Source: Streptomyces sp. HNM0575
GTDB taxonomy: Bacteria > Actinomycetota > Actinomycetes > Streptomycetales > Streptomycetaceae
Assembly: GCF_012726265.1 (NCBI RefSeq)
Contig: NZ_JAASAG010000009.1
Location: 62,001 to 126,000, forward strand
Reading direction: 5' to 3'
Length of the DNA stretch: 64,000 bases
Shown here in pieces: positions 33,332-41,172 of this stretch. The first letter of the stretch is position 1. Every line of letters begins with the position of its first letter. The notes under the pieces are model-generated. The model made no database searches. It had not been told where the DNA came from and worked only from the letters and a program-made list of their open reading frames with translations. Both the position numbers and the translations under genes were made by a program.

Positions 33332-34225
33332 TCACGGGGCGACGAGCAGCCGCACCGCCCGCGGCACGACCCGCGCCGTCAGCGGCAGCGGCCCCGCCGG
33401 CTCCCCGTCCGCGTATCCCGTGACGTCCGGCGCCTCCAGGCGCACGCTCCGCGCCCGGTAAGTCGTGACGACCGGATGGGACAGATGGGTGCCCTTGTAT
33501 ACGCGGGGGAAGACCCGCAGCAGCGTGGCGCGGCTGCACTCCCCCACGACCGTCACGTCGAGGAGCCCGTCGTCCAGCTCGGCGCCGTGACAGATGCGCA
33601 TGCCGCCGCCGTACGAGGGCCCGTTGCCGACGGCCACCAGCGTGGCCTCGGTCTCCAGCGGCTCCCCGTCGTCGAGCGTGATGCGGTACGGGATGGTCTT
33701 GAAGGCGGCCAGCTCGGCGAGGATCGCCAGGTCGTACTTGGCCTTGCCGGAGGGCCAGCGCATCCGGTTGCCGCGGTCGTTGACGCGTGAGTCGAAGCCC
33801 GAGGCGAGCACCGACCCGAACCAGCGGTCCCCGATTCTGCCGAGGTCGATGTGCCGCTCGTGCCCCGCCTTGAGCGCCTCGGCGACGACCCGCCCGGCCT
33901 CGGCGGGGTGCCGCACCGGCAGGCCCGTGGCCCGGGCGAAATCGTTTCCGGTGCCCACGGCCACGACGCCGAGCGGGGTCTCCGTACCGGCGACGGCCTG
34001 CAACGCGAGGGAGGCCATGCCGTCGCCGCCGACGGCGATCAGCGCTCCGGTGCCGGCCTGCACGGCCTCGCGTGCGCGCACGAGCGCGTCGTCCGCGTCG
34101 TTGCCGACGACGGTGCGTACGGCGAAGCCGGCTCCGCGCAGGGCGTCAGCCGCGGGCTGCGCGGCGCCGGCCCCACGGCCGCGGCCCGCCGTGGGATTGA
34201 CGAAAAGAGTGATCTCGCTGGTCAC
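33332..34225 (-). CDS. Diacylglycerol kinase family lipid kinase
   Basis: The 297-residue cytoplasmic kinase of the DagK/YegS family begins with ITLFVNPTAGRGRG, has the ATP-binding GGDGM motif (ALIAVGGDGMASLALQAV, about residue 65), GTGNDFARATGLP, and a C-terminal beta sandwich. Typical activity is phosphorylation of diacylglycerol for recycling into phospholipids. The GTG at 34225 has no ribosome binding site; a TATGGT -10 box ends six bases upstream, so the message is probably leaderless. It is 17 bases downstream of tatC, on the same strand. Confidence 0.92.
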   Translation of the reverse strand: MTSEITLFVNPTAGRGRGAGAAQPAADALRGAGFAVRTVVGNDADDALVRAREAVQAGTGALIAVGGDGMASLALQAVAGTETPLGVVAVGTGNDFARATGLPVRHPAEAGRVVAEALKAGHERHIDLGRIGDRWFGSVLASGFDSRVNDRGNRMRWPSGKAKYDLAILAELAAFKTIPYRITLDDGEPLETEATLVAVGNGPSYGGGMRICHGAELDDGLLDVTVVGECSRATLLRVFPRVYKGTHLSHPVVTTYRARSVRLEAPDVTGYADGEPAGPLPLTARVVPRAVRLLVAP

Positions 34226-34231
34226 GCGCGG

Positions 34232-34237
34232 ACCATA
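34232..34237 (-). promoter_or_regulatory. -10 box of a leaderless diacylglycerol kinase transcript
   Basis: TATGGT on the minus strand ends six bases before the GTG at 34225 and overlaps the region just before the tatC stop codon. Confidence 0.55.
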
Positions 34238-34242
34238 CCCGG

Positions 34243-35223
34243 TCAGGTCGCGTCGTCGTAACCGTCGCGTCCCTGCCGGCCGTTGCCGTTCTCACCCGGG
34301 CCGCCGCCGGACTCGCCCTCCGGGAGCGATCGGGGCGCGGGGACGCTCTCACCCTGGTCGAGGGCGTCGGGGGCGTCGATCTCCGTCGCCTCGTCGTCGT
34401 CCAGGTCCGCGTACGGATCGCTCCGGCTGCGGCGCCGGTCGTTCAGGAGGCAGATGCCCACGGCGCCGAAGAACAGCAGCACGATGGGCGCCGCCAGAGC
34501 CGACATCGTCAGCGGGTCGCCCGTCGGCGTGGCCACCGCGGAGAAGATCGTGATGCACAGCACCATCACCCGCCACCAGCTCAGCAGCCGGCGTCCGCTG
34601 AGGATGCCGGTGAGGTTCAACATCACCAGCAGCAGCGGAAGTTCGAAGGCGAGACCGAAGACGATCACGAGCCGCGTGACGATGTCGATGAAGTCGTCCA
34701 GCGGGATCAGGTTCCCGGTGCCGTCCGGGGTGAAGTCGAGGAGCGCCGCGGCCGCCTGGGGCAGGATCAGGTACGCGAGGTAGGCGCCGCCGAGGAAGAG
34801 CGGGACCCCGGCGCCGACGAAGGCGCGCGCGTACTTCTTCTCGTGCTTGTGCAGACCGGGGGCGAGGAAGGCCCACAGCTGGTGGAGCCAGATCGGGGAG
34901 GCAGCGACCACGCCGGCCATCAGCGCGACCTTGAGCATGATCGTGAAGGGGGCGATCAGACCGTTGATGGTGATCTCGGCGCAGGTCTCGCCGTCCTTCG
35001 CGGCCCGCCCGAAGCCCTGCGTGCAGCCGACGGATTCGCGCACGGGGTCCGTGAGGAAGTCGGCGATCTGCTTGTAGTAGATCATCGCCACGACGGTGAC
35101 GACGAGGATCGCCAGCACCGCCTTCAGCAGCCGGTTGCGCAGCTCCCGCAAATGGTCCGCGAGGGGCATCCGCCCCTCGGGGTCCTTCTCCCTTTTGCCC
35201 TCTTTACGGGCTGACTTGAGCAA
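34243..35223 (-). CDS. tatC: Sec-independent protein translocase TatC
   Basis: TatC is the signal-peptide receptor and core channel subunit of the twin-arginine pathway. The 326-residue protein has a basic N-terminus (MLKSARK...GRMPLADHLRELRNRL) and six transmembrane helices; the conserved acidic motif and FGLAFELPLLLVML are present. After helix six it has an acidic, Gly-rich cytoplasmic tail of about 65 residues. The TTG at 35223 has GAGGAC six bases upstream and gives the usual Streptomyces N-terminus. It lies 95 bases after tatA, in the same operon. Streptomyces exports many folded proteins by this route. Confidence 0.97.
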   Translation of the reverse strand: MLKSARKEGKREKDPEGRMPLADHLRELRNRLLKAVLAILVVTVVAMIYYKQIADFLTDPVRESVGCTQGFGRAAKDGETCAEITINGLIAPFTIMLKVALMAGVVAASPIWLHQLWAFLAPGLHKHEKKYARAFVGAGVPLFLGGAYLAYLILPQAAAALLDFTPDGTGNLIPLDDFIDIVTRLVIVFGLAFELPLLLVMLNLTGILSGRRLLSWWRVMVLCITIFSAVATPTGDPLTMSALAAPIVLLFFGAVGICLLNDRRRSRSDPYADLDDDEATEIDAPDALDQGESVPAPRSLPEGESGGGPGENGNGRQGRDGYDDAT

Positions 35224-35318
35224 CCCAGGTCCTCGTTGTCTGAAGTGTCGGAAATGCCGGTCGTGCCATACGTGCCGCCGTCGCCGTGCCGGCGCCGTAC
35301 GGCGGGGTCACACGACGG

Positions 35319-35603
35319 TCAGGACTGGTTCTGCTGCTGCTGGCTGCTCGGCTCGGAGACGGGCCGGGAGCTGGCGACGTCGCCGGGCGCGGCCTGGATG
35401 GTCTTGTGCGCCTGCTGCGAGTCGGCGGTCCCGGCGTCGGAGTCGTCGCCGCCGTCCTTCTTCATCTGCTTGGCCTCGCTCTTGAGGATGCGGGCAGACT
35501 TGCCCAGTGAACGGGCCATGTCCGGAAGCTTCTTGGCGCCGAACAGCAGCAGGATGACCAGGACGATCAGAACGATCTCCAGGGGCTTCAGGTTGCCGAT
35601 CAT
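35319..35603 (-). CDS. tatA: Sec-independent protein translocase TatA
   Basis: TatA is the small pore-forming subunit of the twin-arginine translocase. The 94-residue protein starts MIGNLKPLEIVLIVLVILLL with one transmembrane helix, then the FGAKKLPDMARSLGKS hinge and amphipathic helix, and a polar tail rich in Ser and Gln. The ATG at 35603 is preceded by GAAGGT. It is upstream of tatC; no tatB is in the window. Confidence 0.97.
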   Translation of the reverse strand: MIGNLKPLEIVLIVLVILLLFGAKKLPDMARSLGKSARILKSEAKQMKKDGGDDSDAGTADSQQAHKTIQAAPGDVASSRPVSEPSSQQQQNQS

Positions 35604-35839
35604 GTGCCACTACCTTCTCGCCGGGGCCGGCGTATGTCCTTGCCTGCCGTGTGGAATCGGACGGGCTGCGTCAAGCGAGTGCTCCAGCGATCGTAACCCT
35701 GGGCCGTGAACAGCGGGCAATGCCCGCACTGACCCGAAGTAGCGCTCGCCCCCCGCTGCCGCAACGCGGCACTGCGCAGCTTACCGCTCAAAGGTACGGG
35801 CCAGGCAGGGCACCCGTGCACCTCCGTCGCGGCGTCCGC

Positions 35840-36184
35840 TCAGTGCCGCTTCGGGCCGGTGCCGTTCGCCCCGGCCTGCCGCGCACCGCCGGACACGTCG
35901 GCCCGTGCCTCACCCTGCGGATCGCTTCGCAGGTCAGCGCGCTGATCACGTAGGTCGTCCGGTTTGCCGCCCGCACCCTCGTGCGCCTCACGCGCGGCTC
36001 CGGCCCGGCCCGCCAGCGGCACCGCGGCCCGTTCCAGATCCTCTGCGGCACGGGTGATGCGCTCCGAGCTGTCGCCGACGGCCCGGGTGAACCGGCGCAC
36101 TTCCAGCCCGACCCGGACGGCCAGCACGCCGAGCACGGCGATTCCGCAGAAGGCGAGCGCGAGAAAGAACATGGGCCAGAGCAT
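35840..36184 (-). CDS. Small single-TM membrane protein of unknown function
   Basis: The 114-residue protein has one N-terminal transmembrane helix (MLWPMFFLALAFCGIAVLGVLAV region) followed by a coiled-coil-like stretch (VGDSSERITRAAEDLERAAVPLAG) and a disordered charged tail. I do not recognise a characterised family; a similar small protein occurs between pafC and tatA in other Streptomyces. The ATG at 36184 has a TAGGCT -10 box ending six bases upstream and no ribosome binding site, so the mRNA is probably leaderless. It lies between PafC and TatA on the same strand. Confidence 0.7.
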   Translation of the reverse strand: MLWPMFFLALAFCGIAVLGVLAVRVGLEVRRFTRAVGDSSERITRAAEDLERAAVPLAGRAGAAREAHEGAGGKPDDLRDQRADLRSDPQGEARADVSGGARQAGANGTGPKRH

Positions 36185-36190
36185 GAGCCG

Positions 36191-36196
36191 AGCCTA
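36191..36196 (-). promoter_or_regulatory. -10 box of a leaderless small membrane protein transcript
   Basis: TAGGCT on the minus strand ends six bases before the ATG at 36184. Confidence 0.5.
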
Positions 36197-36227
36197 GTGG
36201 GAGCGGGGCGGGGGGCGGACGCCCTCC

Positions 36228-37190
36228 CTACTCCCCGTACGCCGCCAGCGCCGTGCGCGCCGCCTCGCGTGCGCTGTCGGCGAGTTCGCGGGGCGCCACG
36301 ATCCTGCCGTCGCGGCCCAGCCGCAGGGCCAGGCGCCGCAGCGAGGCCGGATCGGGAGTGCGCAGGGTCACACGCAGGCCCCCGTCGGGCAGTTCCTCCG
36401 CGCTGTCGTACGGGTAGTACTCGGCGACCCAGCGGCCACCGGGACCCACCTCGACCACGACCTCCGGATCGTCGGCGGACGGCTGCACCAGCCCCTCGCT
36501 CAGATCGCGCAGCTCCACGGCCGGCGGATCCGCGGGCTCCTCCAGCAGCCGGATGGCCGCGACCCGGTCCAGCCGGAAGGTACGGCGGGCCTCGGAGAGC
36601 CGGCACCAGCCCTCCAGATAGGTGTGCCCCACCGCGAAGAGGCGGATCGGATCGACCTCGCGCTCGGTCAACTCGTCGCGCGCAGGGGAGTAGTAGCGCA
36701 GCCACAGCCTGCGCTGCTCGGCGATGGCACGGTCCATGTCGGCGAAGACGCCGCCCTCCGACTCGAAGGTGACCGACAGCCGCGAGCTGGCGCCCGCGCT
36801 CTCGCCGGCGGCCTCCTCCAGCTTCGCGGTGGCACGGCGCAGCGCGTCCCGGTCGCTCTCGCGGAGCCCCGGCAGGGTCGCCACGGCGCGTGCGGCGACG
36901 AGCAGTGCGGTGGCCTCGTCGGAGGCCAGGCGCAGCGGCTGGGCGGTGTCGCTGCCGAGGGCGTCGGCGTTCCGCCACCAGATCCGCTCGCCGTCGGTGT
37001 CGATCTCCAGCAGATCGCCGCCGCGGAAGCTGGTGCCGCACATCGGCAGCACGTCCAGGTCGGAGATCAGCTCGTCGGAGGTGATGCCGAAGGCGCGGGC
37101 CACGTCGTCGATGCGGGCACCGGGACGGTCGCGCAGATACGTGACCAGCGACAGCATCCTTCGGGTCTGGTCGATGGCGTTCGGTGCCAC
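36228..37190 (-). CDS. pafC: WYL-domain transcriptional regulator PafC
   Basis: The 320-residue protein has an N-terminal winged helix-turn-helix (about 8-65), a WYL ligand-binding domain (about 145-215; the core reads RLWLRYYSPARDEL and HTYLEGWCRLSEARRTFRLDRV) and a C-terminal WCX extension. In mycobacteria PafB and PafC form a dimeric activator of the LexA-independent DNA damage response that senses single-stranded DNA. The GTG at 37190 lies 14 bases after pafB, with a GAGGGGGAG ribosome binding site. The pair belongs to the Pup ligase neighbourhood, although it is not known to take part in pupylation itself. Confidence 0.93.
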   Translation of the reverse strand: MAPNAIDQTRRMLSLVTYLRDRPGARIDDVARAFGITSDELISDLDVLPMCGTSFRGGDLLEIDTDGERIWWRNADALGSDTAQPLRLASDEATALLVAARAVATLPGLRESDRDALRRATAKLEEAAGESAGASSRLSVTFESEGGVFADMDRAIAEQRRLWLRYYSPARDELTEREVDPIRLFAVGHTYLEGWCRLSEARRTFRLDRVAAIRLLEEPADPPAVELRDLSEGLVQPSADDPEVVVEVGPGGRWVAEYYPYDSAEELPDGGLRVTLRTPDPASLRRLALRLGRDGRIVAPRELADSAREAARTALAAYGE

Positions 37191-37204
37191 GTCTGTGCTC
37201 CCCC

Positions 37205-38179
37205 TCAGCCCTTGGCGACGGCGCGCAGCCGGTCCACCACTTCGGCCCGCAGTTCGGCCGGCTCCAGCACGACCACGTCCGGCCCGAACTCCACCAGCCA
37301 GGCGTCCAGCCCGTGGCCGTACGGGATCTCCAACTCCTCCCAGCCGCCGGGCAGTTCACGTACCTCGGTGGCCCGGGCCCGCAGCGGGTAGCCCGCACCC
37401 GCGCGCAGCCGGATGCGCGCGCTGCGGGACGCGCTCTCCCCCGCCCAGCGCTCCACGGTCTCCCGTACGGTCACCTGGTCCGGCACCACGGCGGTGAACG
37501 CCGACGAGCGTGAGCGCACCGGCCCCGTGATCCGTGAGATGCGGAAGACCCGCTCGGCCTGCCGGTCGCGGTCGTACCCCGCGAGATACCAGTGGCCGCG
37601 CCAGCACTCCAGCGTCCAGGGCTCGACCTGGCGGCGCTCCGGACGGGCGGCGTTGGACTTGCGGTAGTCGAAGACGACGGGGCGCCGGTCCCTGCACGCG
37701 AGCATCAGCGGCTCGAACGCCGCCTCACGGGCGGGGATATGGGGCTCCAGCGTGCTGTGCGGCACCGAGGGCACGGCCGCGTCGCCCTGCTCGCCGTGGT
37801 GCGGCATGCCGCCGGCGGCGTGCAGCTTCTGGAGGGCGCCGCTCGCCGCCCCGGCGAGGCGTGCCTGCTGCCAGACGCGGGCGGCGAGGCCGAGGGCAGT
37901 GGCCTCCTCGGCGTCGAGAGCGATGGGCGGGAGGCGGTTGCTGTCGCGCTGCGCCCGGTAGCCGGTATCGCCGTCCAGGCTCTCCACGGTGTCGATGACG
38001 AGGCCGAGTTCGCGCAGATCGTCCTTGTCGCGCTCGAACATCCTGTTGAAGGCCTCGTCGCTGCCGGCCTCCAGATATGCCTCGATCGAGGTACGCAGCT
38101 CGCGCTTCGTCAGCGGGCGCCGGGTCCCGAGCAGGCACAGCGCCAGATTCATCAGCCGCTCGGCCTTGGCAATCGCCAT
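37205..38179 (-). CDS. pafB: WYL-domain transcriptional regulator PafB
   Basis: The 324-residue partner of PafC has the same layout: winged helix-turn-helix (MAIAKAERLMNLALCLLGT at the start), WYL domain (PVVFDYRKSN, EPWTLECWRGHWYLAGYDRDRQ) and a WCX domain. The ATG at 38179 is chosen because it gives the conserved N-terminus and has GAGGGAG just upstream; a frame extension to 38269 has no similarity. It is co-directional with pafC 14 bases downstream. The two proteins probably act as one heterodimer. Confidence 0.93.
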   Translation of the reverse strand: MAIAKAERLMNLALCLLGTRRPLTKRELRTSIEAYLEAGSDEAFNRMFERDKDDLRELGLVIDTVESLDGDTGYRAQRDSNRLPPIALDAEEATALGLAARVWQQARLAGAASGALQKLHAAGGMPHHGEQGDAAVPSVPHSTLEPHIPAREAAFEPLMLACRDRRPVVFDYRKSNAARPERRQVEPWTLECWRGHWYLAGYDRDRQAERVFRISRITGPVRSRSSAFTAVVPDQVTVRETVERWAGESASRSARIRLRAGAGYPLRARATEVRELPGGWEELEIPYGHGLDAWLVEFGPDVVVLEPAELRAEVVDRLRAVAKG

Positions 38180-38269
38180 GGGCTCCCTCGTGCTCCCGTA
38201 CTTCTCGTACTTCTCTGTGCTCTTCTCGGCAATTGACCGTACCGCTCGGGGCGTTCCCCGCAAAAGCAA

Positions 38270-38305
38270 GACCGGGGGCCCCGCCCTCGGGCGGGACCCC
38301 CGGTC
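38270..38305 (-). terminator. Terminator of the FKBP gene
   Basis: A 17-bp stem (38270-38286 with 38289-38305) with one C/A mismatch starts 22 bases after the FKBP stop codon. On the minus strand it is followed by TTGCTTTTGC, an intrinsic-terminator-like T-rich tail. Confidence 0.85.
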
Positions 38306-38327
38306 GAAACCGCGCAGCGGCCCGGAC

Positions 38328-38702
38328 TCAGACGGAGACCAGGTCGCAGACGAAGATCAGGGTCTCGTTCGGCTTGATACGGCCGCCGCCCGCGCCCTGC
38401 TCCCCGTACGCGAGATGGGCGGGAATGGTCAGCCGGCGGCGCCCGCCGACCTTCATGCCCTGCACACCGCGGTCCCAGCCGGGGATGACCTGGCCGGCGC
38501 CGAGCTGGAACTGAAGCGGCTTGCCCCGGTTCCAGCTGGCGTCGAACTCCTCGCCGCTGGAGAAGGAGACGCCCACGTAGTGGACGGAGACGTTGTCGCC
38601 GGCCTTGGCCTCGGGCCCGTCGCCCTCCCAGAGATCCACGATCTCCAGATCGGCAGGCGGCGCGCCCTCGGGAAAGTCGACCTCGGGCTTGTCGATGCTC
38701 AC
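38328..38702 (-). CDS. FKBP-type peptidyl-prolyl cis-trans isomerase
   Basis: The 124-residue cytoplasmic protein is a single FKBP domain. It has the usual fold landmarks VSVHYVGVSFSSGEEFDASW, GQVIPGWDRGVQGMKVGGRRRLTIP and HLAYGEQGAGG. It accelerates proline isomerisation and would bind FK506-type macrolides. The GTG at 38702 has TAGGAG seven bases upstream. It lies 56 bases after a second, larger FKBP gene on the same strand and upstream of pafB. Confidence 0.95.
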   Translation of the reverse strand: MSIDKPEVDFPEGAPPADLEIVDLWEGDGPEAKAGDNVSVHYVGVSFSSGEEFDASWNRGKPLQFQLGAGQVIPGWDRGVQGMKVGGRRRLTIPAHLAYGEQGAGGGRIKPNETLIFVCDLVSV

Positions 38703-38758
38703 GAAATGGCTCCTAGCAACGAATCATTCGGACAACCGCGCCAGTCTGTCACGCGGGG

Positions 38759-39709
38759 TCATTTGACGCTCAGCACGTCCACGGAGAAGACCACGCCCGA
38801 GGAGAACTGCTTGCGCTGCTGCTTCGGGAACTCGTCCTTCGGGACGGAGATCACCACGCGGCTGCCCGCCTTCTTCCCCTTCAGCGCCTCGGACCAGCCG
38901 GGGATCTTGGAGACGGGGATCTCCTGCGGGCCGCCCTGCGCCCAGGTGTCGTCGAGCTGCCTGCCGCCCTTCCAGAGCTTCGCCGAGAACTGGGTCAGGA
39001 TGGTGCTCTTATCGGTGACCTTCTTGCCGTCGCCCTTGACGATCGTCTCGTCGAGCAGCTTGTCCGGCGCCTTGTCCTTGCCCTTCGGCATCGTGATCTT
39101 GGGCGCCTTGTCCGCCTCGACCTCAGTGCTCACCTTCGGCAGGTCCGGGTTGTGGTCGAGCTTGGCCGGCTTGCCGTCGATCTTGTTCGGCATGATCTTC
39201 TCGAGGTCGACGACGAAGACCAGCGTGGAGTTCTTCGGGATCGTGGGGGGCTGGCCCTGCTTGCCGTAACCCTTCGCCGGGGGCACCACCATCTCGACGC
39301 GGCTGCCGAGCTTCTTGCCGACGAGGGCTTCGTCCCAGCCCTTGATGACCTTGCCCGTGCCGATCTGGAAAGTGGCGGGCTGGCCGCGCTTCCAGCTGCT
39401 GTCGAACTCCTTGCCGTTCCACAGCTGGCCGTGGTAGTTCGCGTTGAGCGAGTCGCCCTTCTTGACCTTCTGCCCCTTGCCCTCCTTCAGGACCTTCACC
39501 TTCAGGCCCTTCGGAGGCTTGCCCTTGCCCTTGGCCACCTTGGGCTTCTTGTCCGTGGCGCCGGTGACCTTCGGGGGCTGCCCGTTCTCGTCCTCGCCGC
39601 CGCAGCCGGCGACGGAGGCGACCAGCGCTGATACGGCGAGAGCCGCGACGATGCGGCGCACGAAGGGCTTCCTGGGGCGGGGGGTCGTTCCCCCGGGGGT
39701 CTTCAGCAT
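38759..39709 (-). CDS. FKBP-type peptidyl-prolyl isomerase lipoprotein with two FKBP domains
   Basis: The 316-residue protein has a lipoprotein signal peptide with lipobox VAGC (Cys 36), a Lys-rich linker, one intact FKBP domain (about 60-160; NANYHGQLWNGKEFDSSW, GKVIKGWDEALVGKKLGSR) and a second, degenerate FKBP-like domain (about 215-316) that keeps FSAKLWKGGRQLDDTWAQG and IPGWSEALKGKKAGSR. It would act on exported proteins at the outer face of the membrane. The ATG at 39709 gives a normal signal peptide. The second domain lacks several aromatic active-site positions and may be structural. Confidence 0.9.
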   Translation of the reverse strand: MLKTPGGTTPRPRKPFVRRIVAALAVSALVASVAGCGGEDENGQPPKVTGATDKKPKVAKGKGKPPKGLKVKVLKEGKGQKVKKGDSLNANYHGQLWNGKEFDSSWKRGQPATFQIGTGKVIKGWDEALVGKKLGSRVEMVVPPAKGYGKQGQPPTIPKNSTLVFVVDLEKIMPNKIDGKPAKLDHNPDLPKVSTEVEADKAPKITMPKGKDKAPDKLLDETIVKGDGKKVTDKSTILTQFSAKLWKGGRQLDDTWAQGGPQEIPVSKIPGWSEALKGKKAGSRVVISVPKDEFPKQQRKQFSSGVVFSVDVLSVK

Positions 39710-39729
39710 TGTGTCCAACTCGCGGTGTA

Positions 39730-39779
39730 GGGATGTCCGGACGGTCGGGGGCAACCCTACGGCCCCGTCCGGACATCCC
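39730..39779. terminator. Terminator of pafA
   Basis: A perfect 15-bp stem (39730-39744 with 39765-39779, GGGATGTCCGGACGG arm) begins 20 bases after the pafA stop codon and ends 20 bases before the FKBP lipoprotein start codon. Confidence 0.85.
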
Positions 39780-39798
39780 GTCCCCCCTGTCGCACCTC

Positions 39799-41160
39799 TT
39801 ACATACCTGCGATGAGCTTCTCCACCCGCTCGTCGACCGACCGGAAGGGGTCCTTGCACAGCACGGTGCGCTGCGCCTGGTCGTTGAGCTTGAGATGGAC
39901 CCAGTCGACGGTGAAGTCCCTGCGCTGCTCCTGAGCCCGCCTGATGAAGTCGCCGCGCAGCCGCGCACGAGTCGTCTGCGGCGGCACCGACTTGCCCTCG
40001 AAGATCTTCAGGTCGTTGCAGATGCGGGCGGCCTGGCCGTTGCGCTCCAGCAGGTAGTAGAGGCCACGGCGACGGTGGATGTCGTGGTAGGCGAGATCTA
40101 TCTGCGCGATGCGGGGGTGCGACATCGTGATGTTGTTCTTGTTCCGGTAGCGCTCGATCAGCTGGTACTTCATGACCCAGTCGATCTCCGTGTTGATCTT
40201 GTCGAGCTCCTGGGTGCGGATGGCGTCCAGCGAGCGGCCCCACAGCTCCAGTACGCGCTCCACGCGGCCCGTGCGGATGCCCCTGCGGTCGCAGAAGTCC
40301 AGCGCCTTCTCGTAGTACTCCTGCTGCACCTCCAGCGCCGACGCCTCACGGCCGCTCGCCAGGCGCACCTTGCGCTGCCCCGTGATGTCGTGGCTGACCT
40401 CGCGGATGGCCCGGATCGGGTTCTCCAGGGTCAGGTCGCGCATCACCGTGCCCGCCTCGATCATGCGCAGCACGAGGTCGGTGGCGCCGACCTTGAGCAG
40501 CATGGTCGTCTCGGACATGTTGGAGTCGCCGACGATCACGTGGAGACGGCGGTAGCGCTCCGCGTCCGCGTGCGGCTCGTCGCGGGTGTTGATGATCGGG
40601 CGGGAGCGCGTCGTCGCGGAGCTGACGCCCTCCCAGATGTGCTCGGCGCGCTGGCTGACGCAGTAGACGGCGCCGCGCGGCGTCTGGAGCACCTTCCCCG
40701 CGCCGCATACGAGCTGCCGCGTGACGAGAAAGGGGATGAGCACGTCCGCGAGCCGGGAGAACTCCCCGTGCCGCGCGACGAGATAGTTCTCGTGGCAGCC
40801 GTAGGAGTTGCCCGCGGAGTCGGTGTTGTTCTTGAAGAGAAAGACGTCGCCTGCGATTCCTTCCTCGTGCAGGCGCCGTTCGGCATCGACGAGGAGACCC
40901 TCGAGGATGCGCTCGCCGGACTTGTCGTGGGTGACCAGCTCGGTCACGTTGTCGCACTCGGGAGTCGCGTACTCGGGGTGTGAGCCCACATCCAGGTAGA
41001 GGCGGGCGCCGTTGCGCAGAAACACGTTGCTGCTGCGGCCCCATGACACGACACGGCGGAAGAGATACCGCGCCACTTCGTCGGGGGACAGACGGCGCTG
41101 ACCCCGGAACGTACACGTGACGCCGTACTCGTTCTCAAGCCCGAAGATTCGGCGGTCCAT
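39799..41160 (-). CDS. pafA: Proteasome accessory factor A, Pup--protein ligase
   Basis: PafA attaches the C-terminal Glu of Pup to Lys side chains of target proteins using ATP. The 453-residue carboxylate-amine ligase fold begins MDRRIFGLENEYGVTC with the catalytic ExE-type acidic motif, followed by HPEYATPECDN, FKNNTDSAGNSYGCHENYLVAR and INTRDEPHADAERYRRLHVIVGD. The closely related Dop at 46168-47679 differs by its longer loop after the N-terminal strand. The ATG at 41160 lacks a ribosome binding site; a TAATGT -10 box ends six bases upstream, so pafA is probably leaderless. It is separated from prcBA by an MFS/LacI pair. Confidence 0.96.
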   Translation of the reverse strand: MDRRIFGLENEYGVTCTFRGQRRLSPDEVARYLFRRVVSWGRSSNVFLRNGARLYLDVGSHPEYATPECDNVTELVTHDKSGERILEGLLVDAERRLHEEGIAGDVFLFKNNTDSAGNSYGCHENYLVARHGEFSRLADVLIPFLVTRQLVCGAGKVLQTPRGAVYCVSQRAEHIWEGVSSATTRSRPIINTRDEPHADAERYRRLHVIVGDSNMSETTMLLKVGATDLVLRMIEAGTVMRDLTLENPIRAIREVSHDITGQRKVRLASGREASALEVQQEYYEKALDFCDRRGIRTGRVERVLELWGRSLDAIRTQELDKINTEIDWVMKYQLIERYRNKNNITMSHPRIAQIDLAYHDIHRRRGLYYLLERNGQAARICNDLKIFEGKSVPPQTTRARLRGDFIRRAQEQRRDFTVDWVHLKLNDQAQRTVLCKDPFRSVDERVEKLIAGM

Positions 41161-41166
41161 GACTGA

Positions 41167-41172
41167 ACATTA
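41167..41172 (-). promoter_or_regulatory. -10 box of a leaderless pafA transcript
   Basis: TAATGT on the minus strand ends six bases before the ATG at 41160; no Shine-Dalgarno sequence is present. Confidence 0.6.
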
